Positions 11,116-24,424 of a stretch of 64,000 nucleotides of DNA are shown here, in pieces. The notes under the pieces are model-generated. The model was not told where the DNA came from, did no database searches, and worked only from the letters and a program-made list of their open reading frames with translations. The translations under genes were made by a program, and so were the position numbers. Origin of the DNA: Nansenia antarctica (Eukaryota > Chordata > Actinopteri > Argentiniformes > Microstomatidae); contig OZ022347.1 in the NCBI GenBank assembly GCA_963989245.1, forward strand, positions 39,769,886 through 39,833,885, read 5' to 3'. Each line of letters opens with the position of its first letter. The first letter of the stretch is position 1.

Positions 11116-12324
11116 CTCGCTAAGCTCTCTTAGGCAAAGAAAGACTCTTTATTTTGTTGTTTTAAGTTATTGTTTAAAGTTTAATTATGTAATTTAAGTT
11201 ACTGTTAAAATAAAGTGAGTTTTGGCAAAACCAGTTTTCATTTTTATGTTGCGGGGGGGGGGGGGTCGGGTGCCTAGGCAGCTGCCAATAGTAACTAAAA
11301 AAGTAACTAGTAATCTAACTTAGTTACTTTTAAAATCAAGTAATCAGTAAAGTAACTAGATTACTTTTTAAAGGAGTAATCAGTAATCAGAATACTTTTT
11401 CAAAGTAACTGTGGCAACACTGCTCAGGACAAAGGCTTACTGCAACATCTTGAAGTGAGTTTGCAACTGAAATGTCTAAGTAAAGTGACACATTTAAGCA
11501 TAATATAAATAATGAAAGTGAAATGTTTTATATTTGTGTAGTGATTGTACATTTACATAGAGCATCCTCCCAACAAACTATATATTTGCAGGCAATCATG
11601 GCAGGACAAGTCAAGTCTCTTTGGGCAAAAAAGAAGGCCACAGGCGTCATCTTCTTTGACGATGATGACCAAATGGACAGACTAGTTAACTTCCTCTCAG
11701 GAGTGTTAAAAAAAACACAGACAACATTGGCTGATCCGGTGGCATTCGTCATTGATGTGCTTCTGCCAGAGGTGACAATTCACTGACACTTTTTATTTAT
11801 TTATAGACTACATATTTCATATTATAACATATGTCACACTTTAACTCATGGTCAATATCCAGTAGGATCTTATAATGCCATTTGCTCATATCAGGTTTTG
11901 CTTAGTTGTCACCTGCAACATGGCACAACCTTCTTAGATGTCTACATTTTACTATAACTGGTTAACGTGTGGCTTTAATCACTTCATGACACAGGCAACA
12001 GTCCACGCCATTGCAGCTGTAAACTGTGTTTCCAATGAGAAAGCCATGGAAATGTATACATGTGGACCACAGTATGACTTGAGGTAAGCTGGAAACATGA
12101 GGAGAGTGCTAATACAATTTCCATGACAGTTTGCAACCACTGATTAATGTGAGTGTCTTAAATTAATTATTAATCACTTCTTTATAAAATTTTGTCTCAA
12201 CAGTGAGAAGCAGCTGTCTCACCATTATATGGTCGAAAATGTGAGCGAAGAACAGAAAAGGAAGCTGAAAGACCATAGAGACAATGTTGAAAGAGCACTT
12301 GCGCTAAAGTGCAATCAGCAATGA

Positions 12325-12400
12325 TGTCTTGATTGAAGCGCATTGAGTCACATCTTGTGAGATGCGCTATACAAATAAAGCTTGAATTGATTTGATCCCT
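12325..12400 (+). promoter_or_regulatory. LINE/SINE-type tail supplying the poly(A) signal
   Basis: Just after the TGA stop comes GAAGCGCATTGAG...GCGCTATACAAATAAAG, which looks like the widespread fish LINE tail ending GCGCTATA(T)AAATAAA. It contains AATAAA at 12374-12379, 50 bp past the stop codon. The gene therefore seems to use a retrotransposon tail as 3' end signal. Confidence 0.55.
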
Positions 12401-12925
12401 TGTACACTTTTTTTGGGCATTTGTGTTGCAACACACCTGTACATTCTGCACTCTACCCTGTTAGGCCCTTATTTTACTCTAGACAGAAGGGTTGTAACAC
12501 TTGTTATTAATTCCATTTGGTATACCTCATAAACTTTCTTGCATTTCTGGTGTTTGCATTTTACATATTCTAAATATATGCTATCTACATGTCGCACTGG
12601 ATGGGGTTATTGCTGTTGACTCATCAGAAAGTAAAGACTAATTCACAGAGTGTATGAAGATTCCAGTAAGGGTTTTGTGAAGGAGCCCTAGTGCTGTTGA
12701 CTCATCAGAAATAGAATGTTTTATTTAGCTCATCAGTGTGCACTCAGCACCATGGACACCTCCAGCCCAGCACCTTGCACCACGGTTCCTGCCCTGCTCC
12801 ATGGATTACAACGATGATCGCCTGACCCTTGCCTGACTCCACCAAGTCCTTTGCCTGACCCCTCAAACCTGTTTGACCTAATAAAGTCCCACACCTGGGG
12901 TCATTGACATTCTTTTATTTATATA
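12401..12925. other. Intergenic, no gene seen
   Basis: AT-rich sequence. A 20-bp motif (GCTGTTGACTCATCAGAAA) occurs twice, at about 12614 and 12693. A second possible poly(A) signal (AATAAA) lies near 12880 after a C-rich stretch. I see no open frame or element end. Confidence 0.4.
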
Positions 12926-13161
12926 CAGTTAGGTCTGGAAGTATTTGGACAGTGACACAATTTCCATAATTTTGTCTCTGTATGCCACCACAAAGGATTT
13001 GAAATGAAACAATCAAGATGTAATTGAAGTGCATACTTTCAGCTTTAATTCAAGGGGTTGAACAAAAATATTGTATGAAACATTTAGGAATTTCAACCAT
13101 TTTTATACACAGTCTCCTATTTTCAGGAGCTCAAAAGTAATTGGACAAATTAACAATCATA

Positions 13162-14713
13162 CAGTACAGGCCAAAAGTTTGGACACACCTTCTCATTCAA
13201 TGCATTTCCTTTATTTTCATGACTATTTGGTACATTGTAGATTCTCACTGAAGGCATCAAAACTATGATTGAACACATAGGAATTATGTATTTAACAATA
13301 AAGTGTGAAATAACTCTGAAAAATATGTCTTATATTTTAGATTCCTCAAAGTAGCCACCCTTTGCTTTTTTTGTTGTTAATAAAATATATTATAATAATA
13401 TTTAATATAATATGTGTTAATAATAATATGTTATTATATATATAATATTATTATAATATATTTTATTAACAACAACAAAGCAAAGGGTGGCTACTTTGAG
13501 GAATCTAAAATATAAGCAGGGGTGCACATAACTTTTTGGGGCCAGTGCTCAGAGGAGCACCTAGGGATGCTGCTTGGTGCTCCCCGAGCTCACGAGTCAC
13601 GACCCGTCCCACAGGATGGATAAAAAAGGGATACATGGATAACTTATATTAGCAAAACGACATTTATTCAAAAATAAGATGAACAAACAAATGATTGTGT
13701 GCAAAACAAAAGAAACAAATGAAAAATCAAATGACTGCTCTTTAAGCATGAAAGTCTGTCAGACTCCTTTAAACACAATGAAATCAACTGACATCTCTTT
13801 AAGCACTAACTGAATGTCTGTTCTTTAAATACAATGAAATCAACTGATATCTCCTTAAGCACTGCTCTGTTCTGTAAACACTGAAATCAACTTTCAACAA
13901 AAAGTTACAACCTAAGCATTTACTTATGCTACAAGCTTAATCATCATCATCACTGCTCTCTTGACTGTTGTTAATACTGTCCTCAATTTCAACCATGGTA
14001 GAGGATGTTGTAGGCTATCACTTTAAATAGCTCATTATTTTGATTGTTGCACAAAGTCTTTTTTTTTTCCTTCTAATATAATTCCCAACCATATTCCCTG
14101 GGTCAGGGGTCGAGGTGCGATAATGAAGCTGTAAAACAAACGTCTGAACGTTTGAAAGCTTCAGAGAAAAGAAACGTGAAGTGCCTTGGTGTTGTTTTTC
14201 CTTTTAGCGACGAGTCGTTCGGGACTGAATTTTCACGTGTCGGCGTGATAACCATGCGATGCGCGATACGCGGAATGAAAGTACAAGTTACGATACTTTC
14301 CGAATGTTTTCGTGAGGGGAGTCGCCGTGGTCGTCGTCGGTGGGTACATTGTGGTCATGAAAGGATATGGTATTGGTATTAACGGGCAGTCAGCAGTTAG
14401 CAGTAGGAGTTTTGAGGAAGTCAATTCCTCTCCCAGCGCTTCCAGCTGTTGGTGCGCAAGAGCGCGTTCATGCCGCTGATCCTCCGCGCAACATGCATTT
14501 TGGCGACGCATGCGCACTGGCGCACCAGTTATGTGCACCCCTGAATATAAGACATATTTAGAGTTATTTCACACTTTTTTATTAAGTACATCATTCCACA
14601 TGTGTTCATTCATAGTTTTGATGCCTTCAGTGAGAATCTACAATGTAAATAGTCATGAAAATAAAGGAAACACATTGAATGAGAAGGTGTGTCCAAACTT
14701 TTGGCCTGTACTG
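13162..14713. mobile_element. Second Tc1-type MITE inserted in the first
   Basis: Terminal inverted repeats start CAGTACAGGCCAAAAGTTTG and extend well beyond 40 bp on both sides; they are flanked by TA at 13160-13161 and 14714-14715, the Tc1/mariner target duplication. The middle is AT-rich and palindromic (about 13330-13510). No transposase remains. It is split in turn by the hAT at 13517-14543. Confidence 0.88.
13517..14543. mobile_element. Non-autonomous hAT, innermost element of the nest
   Basis: Termini CAGGGGTGCACATAACT...AGTTATGTGCACCCCTG are matched inverted repeats. The 8-bp TSD AATATAAG is exact at 13509-13516 and 14544-14551. About 1.03 kb long with no transposase-like frame. Confidence 0.92.
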
Positions 14714-14797
14714 TAAGTAAAATGTTCATTTTTAATACTTAGTCGAGAATCCTTTGCAGGCAATGACTGCCTGAAGTCTGGAACACATGGACATCAC

Positions 14798-15285
14798 ATT
14801 AGTTATTTGTTATTTATTATTTCTCTATATTGTTGTCTTGTCTTACCCTATTTGAGTTACTGTGTGGAGATATGGGGAAAGGAATATAAAAGCACTTTAA
14901 ACCCATTGATTACACTACAGAAAAAAGCTATGAGGATTGTACATAAGGTCGGATATCGTGATCACACTAATAACTTGTTCCTAATGTCAAAAATATGAAG
15001 AAAATATGAAGTTTAATATGAAGAATATTGCTCTATTTAAAAAAAGGTTTAAATTATTTTTAATGAAAAAGTATTAGAACGGATGATACTGAAATATATG
15101 TATTCATTAATTGGATTATATAATGTAAGCATAATTGTTAAGTATAAACAGGGGTAGGACAGGCTTCTTCCTACTCCTTTTCGAACAATTGATAGGACTG
15201 TACTCTACATATTAGTTATTTGTTATTTATTATTTTTATTTTTAAATCATGTTCGAAATAAAGATTCATTCATTCATTCATATGC
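14798..15285 (+). mobile_element. 5'-truncated non-LTR retrotransposon, RT C-terminus and 3' tail
   Basis: The frame at 14807-14998 reads LPYLSYCVEIWG, then LITLQKKAMRIVHKVGYRDH, typical of the region after the RT core in jockey/CR1/L2-type LINEs. A frame break follows. The 3' region ends in GAAATAAAGATTCATTCATT, a LINE tail with tetranucleotide repeats. The motif TATTAGTTATTTGTTATTTA occurs at both ends (about 14798 and 15208). Confidence 0.75.
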
Positions 15286-16190
15286 ATTATATGACTGTAA
15301 CTTGTGTATGACTGTAACTAAGATGTTTTGGTAAACAGCTAAAATAACACAAATTCTGTCTGTGACCAAATATATATACCGGTAGGCCTAACTGTAGAAT
15401 CCATTGCTGGAAATGTGTTCATTTGGTTTCGTTTCCTAGTAAGGCGATGACGTGTTCATTTGGTTTCGTTTCCTAGTAAGGCGATGACGTAGTCTATGCA
15501 AATATGCAGGCGCGGTATGATGACGCGCTCCACCACTCTCCATCACGTTTCCGGGTGATGGATTTGATGTCTGCAGCTGGATATACTTGGCTATTCCCGC
15601 GAGACCAGGAAACGGGATGTGAAACGGCGGGACGTGAAACTAAAATGGTGGATCAGTAAGCGCACACAGTGCAGAGACAGAAGACAACACGAGTCATTTA
15701 TTAAGTTTATAACTGTGCCAGAGGGCAAACATTACAACATGTTCACTTATTACACAAAGACTGGGAAAGCGACACTAGCTTGAACAACAACGGAGGCGCC
15801 GACCTGACGGTAGGAGTTGGAGTGATTGATGAATGAAGCAGAGAGCTGCTAGATACAATGGTCATGCATGAGCTGCGTTAGTGATACAAGATCATTATTA
15901 CATACTTAATCATTACAATCAAATACAATCATGTTAATAGATGTGGCTTTGTTTGGCTAGTTAACCAGCCAACTCTGTAACATTACCGTAGTGAATTACT
16001 CATGACATGACGTAGGCCTACTAGTTCCCTCTCGTCCGCATTTCAGACAGCAAATGTTACCAGCCCTTTATAAACAAGCACAAACAGTTTCCACCACTTA
16101 TCCATGGCACTTTTTGTTCAGTAAAAGATTCCATTTCATGTACGAAAGGCGTTATATAAATAAAGCTTTACTTACTTACTTACTTATAAG

Positions 16191-16236
<46 letters not shown>

Positions 16237-16630
16237 TATATATTTTAAATGTAACAATACAAACTAATCTATTCAAATCTGTAATCTCTTACCTTTCATT
16301 TGCTATTTTCATTTCGTCTGCACTCTTATCCTGTGGCCTGTAAATGGTATTTGGAAATCATGGCATAATCAGCCTATTTGCTGTGTTGTCAACACAGAAA
16401 AAGCTAAACTTTTGGTTTTCCCTTGAAAAAGAGGGGGCCACATATTAAAGAGCTGCAATTCCTAGACCCTTCCTCCAATCTGGATAGGAATACCCTCAAA
16501 TTACATAGGGTATTTAGTCTGCACTTTAAGGCCATATTCATTCTATAACTGTAACTTGAATATGTTTTGGTAAACAGCTAAAATAACAACAATTCTGTCA
16601 GTGTCCAAAATGCATATATATATATATATG
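15286..16630. other. Intergenic with local duplications
   Basis: No gene is recognised. A stretch of about 75 bp near 15296-15377 recurs, diverged, at about 16542-16612 (shared core TTTTGGTAAACAGCTAAAATA). A 39-bp unit (GTGTTCATTTGGTTTCG...) is tandemly doubled at 15413-15490. The part 15490-15800 is CpG-rich. A LINE tail ending (CTTA)n at about 16140-16185 is followed by (TA)n to 16232. Confidence 0.45.
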
Positions 16631-17218
16631 GACCTACACAGGGTTGGACTTGGGGGGGTGGGGGCCCCTGGGCTTGAGTCATTGTTCGGGCCCCTACCTA
16701 CACCAAAAATGATAAGCTACAACTACACCAACCAGAACCTATGACCAGAAACACACATATCCCAATGGAGTATGTTATTGGCATAAAGCACATGAACAAA
16801 ACAGAAAAAACTTAGGAGTAGGCTATACTTGAATAGAAAGTGGTCCCTCAGCAGAGAGAGAGAGAGAGAAAGAAAGAGAGAGAGAATGCCATGTCAAACC
16901 TTAATGGGTTTTTTCTTAGGGAAAGAAAGACTATTTATTTATTAATTTTTTAATATTCATAATATGTTTCCTTTAACATGAATCAATTAATTAAATTAAA
17001 GTAAAGTATACTGCCTTGAGCTGCTGGTCATCTTTTCTTTAACATGAACAAAAATTAAATTAAATTAAAGTGTACCTTTCTATTATCATACAATATTTCC
17101 TTGAACATGTAAACTCTATAATCATACAGTTGTCTTTCTATTAGTTGTCTCTGTCATACTGAACTGTTTGTTATCATCCTGTTGCTCACCTCACCTCAGT
17201 TCTGTCTCTATTGCCCTC

Positions 17219-17851
17219 CTCTCCTGTTGTCTGACTCTCTGTTGCTGTCCTGTTGTCTGTCTCTCTGTTGCTCTCCTCTCCTGTTGTCTGTCTCTCTGTT
17301 GCTCTCCTCTCCTGTTGTCTGTCTCTCTGTTGCTCTCCTCTCCTGTTGTCTGTCTCTCTGTTGCTGTCCTGTTGTCTGTCTCTCTGTTACTGTCCTGTTG
17401 TCTGTCTCTCTGTTGCTGTCCTGTTGTCTGTCTCTCTGTTACTTTCCTGTTGTCTGTCTCTCTGTTGCTGTCCTGTTGTCTGTCTCTCTGTTGCTGTCCT
17501 GTTGTCTGTCTCTCTGTTGCTCTCCTCTCCTGTTGTCTGTCTCTCTGTTGCTCTCCTCTCCTGTTGTCTGTATCTCTGTTGCTCTCCTCTCCTGTTGTCT
17601 GTATCTCTGTTGCTGTCCTCTCCTGTTGTATGTCTCTCTGTTGCTCTCCTCTCCTGTTGTCTGTCTCTCTGTTGCTCTCCTCTCCTGTTGTCTGTATCTC
17701 TGTTGCTCTCCTCTCCTGTTGTCTGTCTCTCTGTTGCTCTCCTCTCCTGTTGTCTGTCTCTCTGTTGCTGTCCTCTCCTGTTGTCTGTCTCTCTGTTGCT
17801 GTCCTCTCCTGTTGTCTGTGTCTCTGTTGCTGTCCTCTCCTGTTGTCTAGC
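17219..17851. repeat. CT-rich minisatellite (31/26-bp units)
   Basis: About 22 copies of a unit with core CTGTTGTCTGTCTCTCTGTT. Long units carry an extra CTCCTCTCC and short ones GTCC. Frames are open on both strands only because the unit lacks stops. It belongs to the outer hAT element. Confidence 0.9.
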
Positions 17852-18620
17852 TGCATCCCCCCCCATGTTCGCCTCAGTGCTGCTAGCGACTAGGGTTGGG
17901 TATCGTTTGGGTTTTATCCGGTACCGGTACCTAACCGATACTTTAAAAATGATACCGGTACCTAAACGGTACTTAACACTTAATCAGCCGTGAGGTGTTA
18001 AACAGCACCAGTGAGTACAAAAAAATTTCTACCTTTGCACTCGATCACATTTCAGGACCCTCCTTTCATGACTTTTCCTAGATATGTGCGTTCTACCACC
18101 CAGCATTTTTACATTTTCAAAATCGAGTTAGTATAAAGCGTTTTAGCAGTATTTCTGTGTGTGTCTGTGTATTTGTGGCTGCCATCTTTTTCTCCAAGCC
18201 TGCAATTCTCTTTTATATCAGCAGAGGTAGCAAGGGGGCACACACTGTGCTCAAATTCAGGCTTCAGTGCTGAATGAGACACAGTGCATAAGACTGATAT
18301 TTGTGTTTATATATAGGCTACAATAACAATCAAAATAAGATATGTATATGTGCAGACAGTTATGAAAATGATAAACTGTACAGTATATCTCCCAATCAAT
18401 GTTCGTTCAGACAATACAACCAAAGGCGTAAAAATACTGATGTTCTCATAATGTAATTATAGATATAGCTAAATTAGACTGTAGACTGCTATGGAGGTAT
18501 ATTGAAACCAATATATAGATTATATATATAGATTATATATACAACCTGATTGGATTAAATAAGATTCTGTTGTGATTGTGTTGACATTGTTGTGATTGCA
18601 AAATAAATCTTGGTTATGTA

Positions 18621-19541
18621 ATGTGTAAAGAACATGATGACACGAATGCCTATTATGATGATATGCAAAAGGGACAATCTGTGTCTATGAATCTTGAACA
18701 ATCACCGGTTGAATATGCTAATATAGGAACAGTGCCTAAAACCCCACTTCAAAAGGTTGTTATTCAAAGGCAGAATCCAAAGCCTACTAACACATTGCAC
18801 AGTAAAAGAGAACATGATCAAATGTCAACAATGAATAATCAGTCAACAATGGATAATCTTATCAATCAAGACACCATGTCCAATGTAGAGCAAAAACATG
18901 ACATCGCTGATATCCTTCTTACTCAGCAGAAACTTGCTTTACTTCCTGTGAGGGAAATGAATACATTTGATGGAGACCCAATGAATTTCCTACCCTTTAT
19001 GCGTGCTTTTGAACATTGTATTGAGGACAAGACAAGTAGCAATCCAGACAGGCTTTATTTCCTGGAACAGTACACCACTGGACAGTCAAGAGACTTGGTG
19101 CGTAGCTGCATGCATATGCAACCAGACAGAGGCTATGCTGAAGCTAAGAAGCTACTTGAAAAGAACTTTGGAAATGAAATCAAGATAACCAGTGCCTACA
19201 TGGAAAAAGCCTTGAACTGGCCAAGCATAAAGGCTGAAGATGGAAAGTCACTACAGGCCTATGCACTGTATTTGAGAGGATGCAACAATGCCATGCAAGA
19301 CTTGCACTATCTGGAAGAGCTTGATAGCCCATCAAACCTCAGACTTATTGTTTCTAAGTTGCCCTACAAGTATAGGGATAAATGGAGGTCTATTGCCTGC
19401 AATATACTTGAGATTAGTCATGGCAGGGCTAAATTCAAAGACCTTGTTGGCTTCATTGAAAAACAAGCCACAATTGTTTTAGATCCTTTGAATTTAGCCC
19501 TGCCTGTAATGTCAGCCTGTCAGCCCCTAAAACTGCTGTAA
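18621..19541 (+). pseudogene. BEL/Pao-type gag fragment (306 codons)
   Basis: From residue 116 the frame reads FDGDPMNFLPFMRAFE, then DRLYFLEQYTTGQSRDLV and KKLLEKNFGNEIKI, the hallmark of the BEL/Pao gag region (DUF1759-like). It would form the capsid-like particle of the retrotransposon. The N-terminal 110 residues are polar and low-complexity. The frame ends at CQPLKLL, where the following sequence no longer looks coding. No zinc knuckle, protease, RT or LTR follows, so this is an isolated fragment, though free of internal stops. Confidence 0.75.
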
Positions 19542-20467
19542 GCTTGAGAGCCGTGTTTGAAACCCGCTTGGCTCCCCTTGGGAGGTGTGGGGGATGGAAA
19601 TCCTTTGTTTGGCTGATCTGCGACAATCAAGAAGAATAAGATTACCATCCCCCATGCTTCAACCATTACATCAAGTGAATGGAACTGACTTTAGAAACGA
19701 GTTATTCTGGTTTATTTTCGAGGACCACAGGAAAAGCCAAGGATTTCCACTTACACATGTGTGAGGAAATGTAACAGCGTTTTGTTACAGAACTGTTCGC
19801 AAATGTTCCATTTGTTCATTTGCTTTATTGAGGTGACTCTGCGAAATGACAATAACTAAACAAGTCCTGACAACAAAAATATATGTATAATATTGTATAT
19901 AATGTTTTTTCTGTATATCACTGTAGACCACAGTCTCACTCACATATACACAACACAACACTGTTGTGTATAATACAGTTTTCTCAGTCGCTTTGGCGCA
20001 TTTCTCACATCACTATTAACATTTGCACAACAGTTGTCAGTGTCATCAAAATGAAAAGTCCTGACACCATTGTTTATGAACAAGATAGTCAAATGGCTTT
20101 GTCATGTTTTCATTATGACAGTTCACTCTGTAAGTGTTTTCCAATGCAAAAAAGTCAGATCTTGGTGACACTACCTGAAAATGCTCAAGACAGTACTATA
20201 CACTATTTGCACGGCCATATGCAATCTACAGTGGGTTACACATTACTGTATTTAGTGAGGTAAATAAGTACAAGACGCTGAATAGTTATGTTTCACATTT
20301 TTACTGCATATGCTCTTTGCAATTCAAATGTGTTCACAGCATTGTGCAAAAGAAAAATACAAACTTATTTACAACAAACATAAGAAACACCCTTTGGGTA
20401 TAGCTGTGCACAACTGTAAACAATATTGCAGTACTTATTGGACATACAACATACACAGTACTGTAAA

Positions 20468-21930
<1,463 letters not shown>

Positions 21931-21933
21931 CGC

Positions 21934-22069
21934 AGGGTGCGTTCGTAAATTCGCTATGAGAGCGCCGGAGCGCACACCGGGTTCAACGTCATAAAGGGAC
22001 CAGGTAATTTGATTGGACGAGGCATTCCATGGGTGCTGACCAGATTTCCAGGGCGAATTTACGAACGCA
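21934..22069. mobile_element. Small palindromic-end MITE (TGCGTTCGTAAATTCGC ends)
   Basis: TGCGTTCGTAAATTCGC near 21938 is matched by its reverse complement ending near 22068. The core is CpG-rich with TCCAATCAAATGACTTG-like sequence in the related copy at 41770-41908. No coding content; the TSD is not clear. Confidence 0.65.
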
Positions 22070-22628
22070 TGCTAGCGAATTCGACGACGAAAATCGTCAG
22101 AGGAGATATACGGGTTATTTTGATAAACTGGACACATTTTGGGAATATATATTGGTACTTTCTCACCTGAAAACATATTAAAACTTCATAAAATGACATG
22201 GTAACACTTGTAAAGGCAAAATTACAGCTTTTTTTTTTTGAAAAAAAATGGAGGATTCAAATCGCCTTCTGCTTGCCGGTGCGAAATGCATTCTGGGAAA
22301 AAGGCGTCGGAGCCTGGCAGACGGCCTTGTGTGACATCGCCCTCCAGCGATCTTTGTGCGTCAGTACACTCTTCTCTATGTTAAACTATCATAGTGCTGA
22401 AGCACACCTCATCGCGATTGAATAAGGTCGCGATCCGCCGCGGTCGTAGTGTTAATTCGGTACTTTTGATTTTTAAAAATGACATATACATGTATATATA
22501 TAATAATAAAACGGTCGACAACATTAAACAGCTTTTCACTTTTTTATTGCTGAGGCACAATATATATTAGTTAAATATACACTCAAATTAAAATAAATGA
22601 AAATAAAACTCCTGCTGACTGAGGCACA

Positions 22629-22669
<41 letters not shown>

Positions 22670-23158
22670 CAGTTAAATATACACTCAAATAAAATGTTAA
22701 TGTTAAATAAAAATAAAACTCCCACCTCAGCAATTCTTTTGCAAAGAGATCAGCATATTTGCCTTCTCTGGCAAAATACGACACCTCTCTTGACTAATTG
22801 CATGACCTGCACATGAGACATGAACCAGGGACCTCCGGAGTCGGGAAGAGTTACTCTGAAACTCTTATGTCTTCGACCACTAGTTCGTTTTGTGGCGCTG
22901 TTCCGACTTTTAGTACTTCAGCAAGCGGAGAAGTAGTCTCCGAAGACTAGAAGAAGTCTGACATGAAATTTAACAGGCGATGTCACGTCACGACTCAGTC
23001 ACGTGTGGTTGACTGTTGCATGACACCGGACACCAGCGGGGAAAAAAGTAGAAAAGTACCGAAATGAGGAACCGAAATCTCCTTTGCAATTCGGTACGGT
23101 AAATACTGAATGTAAAGTAACCGGTACCTACCGGTACCGATTTTCGGTACCCAACCCT
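22070..23158. other. Right part of the TAGGGTTGGGTA element, no gene seen
   Basis: AT-rich with (TA)n at about 22620-22665 and a diverged doubling of TGAGGCACAATATA (22550, 22620). The block 22540-22800 is shared with 42340-42480 in the other family member. The segment 22806-22890 resembles a degenerate tRNA on the minus strand but does not fold well. Confidence 0.5.
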
Positions 23159-23391
23159 ACTAGCGACACCCGACCCAGTGCTAACTGCTTCGTGGCTCTC
23201 ACTCTCAACATTGGTCGTCGCAGCTGCATTATTTGAAAATAAAAAGTGAAATCTTGGGCAACTATTTAGTTCTTTTTTCATTTGTCCTTTTCGTTTTTTG
23301 GCCCCACTAATGTGCGTCCGCTTCATTTTTGCAGCTTTCTCTTACGAATTTAGCCTAGGCTATGCGTAGCCTACGTCCTGCTTGACTGATG

Positions 23392-23564
23392 GGGCTTTCA
23401 CACCGGCAGTTCCGAACGCCGGTTCGCGTTCGGAAACCTCTGAACGTTGGCGCTGTCTGGCGAACGATACACTGGTATGAACGCGGGCTCGTTCGCCAGA
23501 CAGCGCCAACGTTCAGAGGTTTCCGAACGCGAACCGGCGTTCGGAACTGCCGGTGTGAAAGCCC
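23392..23564. repeat. Near-perfect palindrome (hairpin MITE)
   Basis: GGGCTTTCACACCGGCAGTT at the left is repeated inverted at the right. The arms are about 75 bp, with a loop of some 20-25 bp around 23470-23490. It is CpG-rich. No TSD could be fixed. Confidence 0.9.
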
Positions 23565-24097
23565 TACTAGTAACATAAACTGGTGAGATGAGATGCGCGA
23601 GATTTCTTCTATAGAAAACCTGGATTCCGCGGGCATCTCGTAGTACCTCCTGTCCGCCATGATCATGACATTGACAATCGCGCCACCAAAGATTGTGCCC
23701 CTGCCCTGCGCGTGACGCGTCCATGTAAACCTCTCCATTGGCCTAAATATATACTGTAATTAAACAAATTAAAACACCTCATTCATCAGAGCGTCCAATA
23801 GGCTGTATTTCCGTGCCCTGCGCTGCGACAAAACATTTTTTTCCAATTTGAACGTAATTTGTGAATTCAAAATCAAAGAGCAAATATTTATTCATACATT
23901 TGGATTTATTTCGGGGCCCCTTGTAGCCCGGGGCCCCTGGGCTCAAGCCCAGGGAAGCCCATGCATAAGTCCGGCCCAGGACCTACATATAGCTTGGCTA
24001 CTGTTTTCCACTTCTGGTAAAAAATAAATAACATAAAATATGTTTTTATTAAATGTCTTCACTCTTGTTTTAATATTTTGATCATCTTTATTCGTAG

Positions 24098-24276
24098 GAT
24101 TCCCTGCACTGTGAACTCCCCATCTGGGCAATGATGGATGCTTCTGCTTGTTCTGGTCATGACGACATGCGCCAGTGCTACGTCCAGTGTGGGAAGAAAC
24201 TAAACATGGAGGATATTGTGAAAATACGGCAGCGAATTAGAAAAGGAGGACAACATCATTGTGGTACAACTGATCA
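24098..24276 (+). CDS. Upstream coding exon of the zinc-finger gene
   Basis: An open 179-bp exon lies between TTTATTCGTAG and a GTAAGT donor. It encodes DSLHCELPIWAMMDAS, then CYVQCGKKLNMEDIVKIRQR and HHCGTTDQ. It ends in phase 2 (GAT CA). The exon at 33101 supplies the missing base and continues in frame (Q-SSSAHVTMYEPES), with no stop before the next junction. That phase match over 8.8 kb of transposons is the reason to assign it to this gene. No named domain is recognised. The first intron carries the Gmr1-like element. Confidence 0.55.
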
Positions 24277-24424
24277 GTAAGTCATACACATGCTGTGAAT
24301 CCTGTCCACAAGTAGCCTATTGTGTTCACAGGGTTCCACAGTAACGCAAGTAAAACATTCGCCGGGTTTGTTTGCGTGAGCCCGATGACGCTGCTGGATC
24401 CTGGATACTTTTAACTGTGTGCAG

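Larger units (their letters stand above)
7065..11422. mobile_element. hAT element inserted in a coding exon, hosting a LINE
   Basis: Termini are CAGTGATGCC...GGCAACACTG with related subterminal GTTAC sequence, and an exact 8-bp TSD, CTCAGGAC, at 7057-7064 and 11423-11430. An 8-bp duplication with CAGTG ends is typical of hAT. Its own coding content is reduced to the start of a BED-finger transposase (7388-7552). Most of its length is the antisense LINE at about 7660-11130. Confidence 0.9.
6638..12324 (+). pseudogene. Spliced gene, same as or adjoining the C48 protease gene, disrupted by a hAT insertion
   Basis: Six exons keep phase throughout: 6638-6724 (begins ATG), 6815-6889, 6993-7064 continuing at 11431-11454, 11592-11771, 11995-12083 and 12204-12324 with a TGA stop. 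Translations include MVDSEQMPLDTDEDHAYFK, then an acidic VIFFDDDDQMDR stretch, then a charged C-terminus ending LALKCNQQ. I do not recognise the domain. An in-frame TAA lies just upstream of the first ATG and no AG acceptor precedes it, so either this ATG starts a separate gene or the acceptor was lost. The previous exon (ending 4320) is also phase 0, so one gene is possible. The third exon is split after codon GAC by a hAT element with TSD CTCAGGAC, which should end the frame unless the whole element is spliced out. Confidence 0.6.
12926..14797. mobile_element. Tc1-type MITE, outer element of a three-level nest
   Basis: It starts CAGTTAGGTC after TA and contains TATTTGGACAGTGACAC, a familiar fish Tc1-family terminus. 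The sequence breaks at 13161 and resumes at 14714 with AATGTTCATTTTTAATACTT and GGCAATGACTGCCTGAAG. It is cut off at about 14797 by a LINE fragment, so the right terminus is missing. Confidence 0.75.

Noticed and set aside
17168..17993. Cys/Leu/Ser-rich frames on the plus strand and Arg/Gln/Thr-rich frames on the minus strand
   Set aside because: Minisatellite shadows; the unit has no stops in several frames.
22806..22890. tRNA-like segment on the minus strand with a plausible anticodon stem
   Set aside because: The T-arm and acceptor stem do not pair, and box B is degenerate; at best an old SINE head.
23389..23724. Similar frames on both strands
   Set aside because: Caused by the palindrome, which reads the same on either strand.
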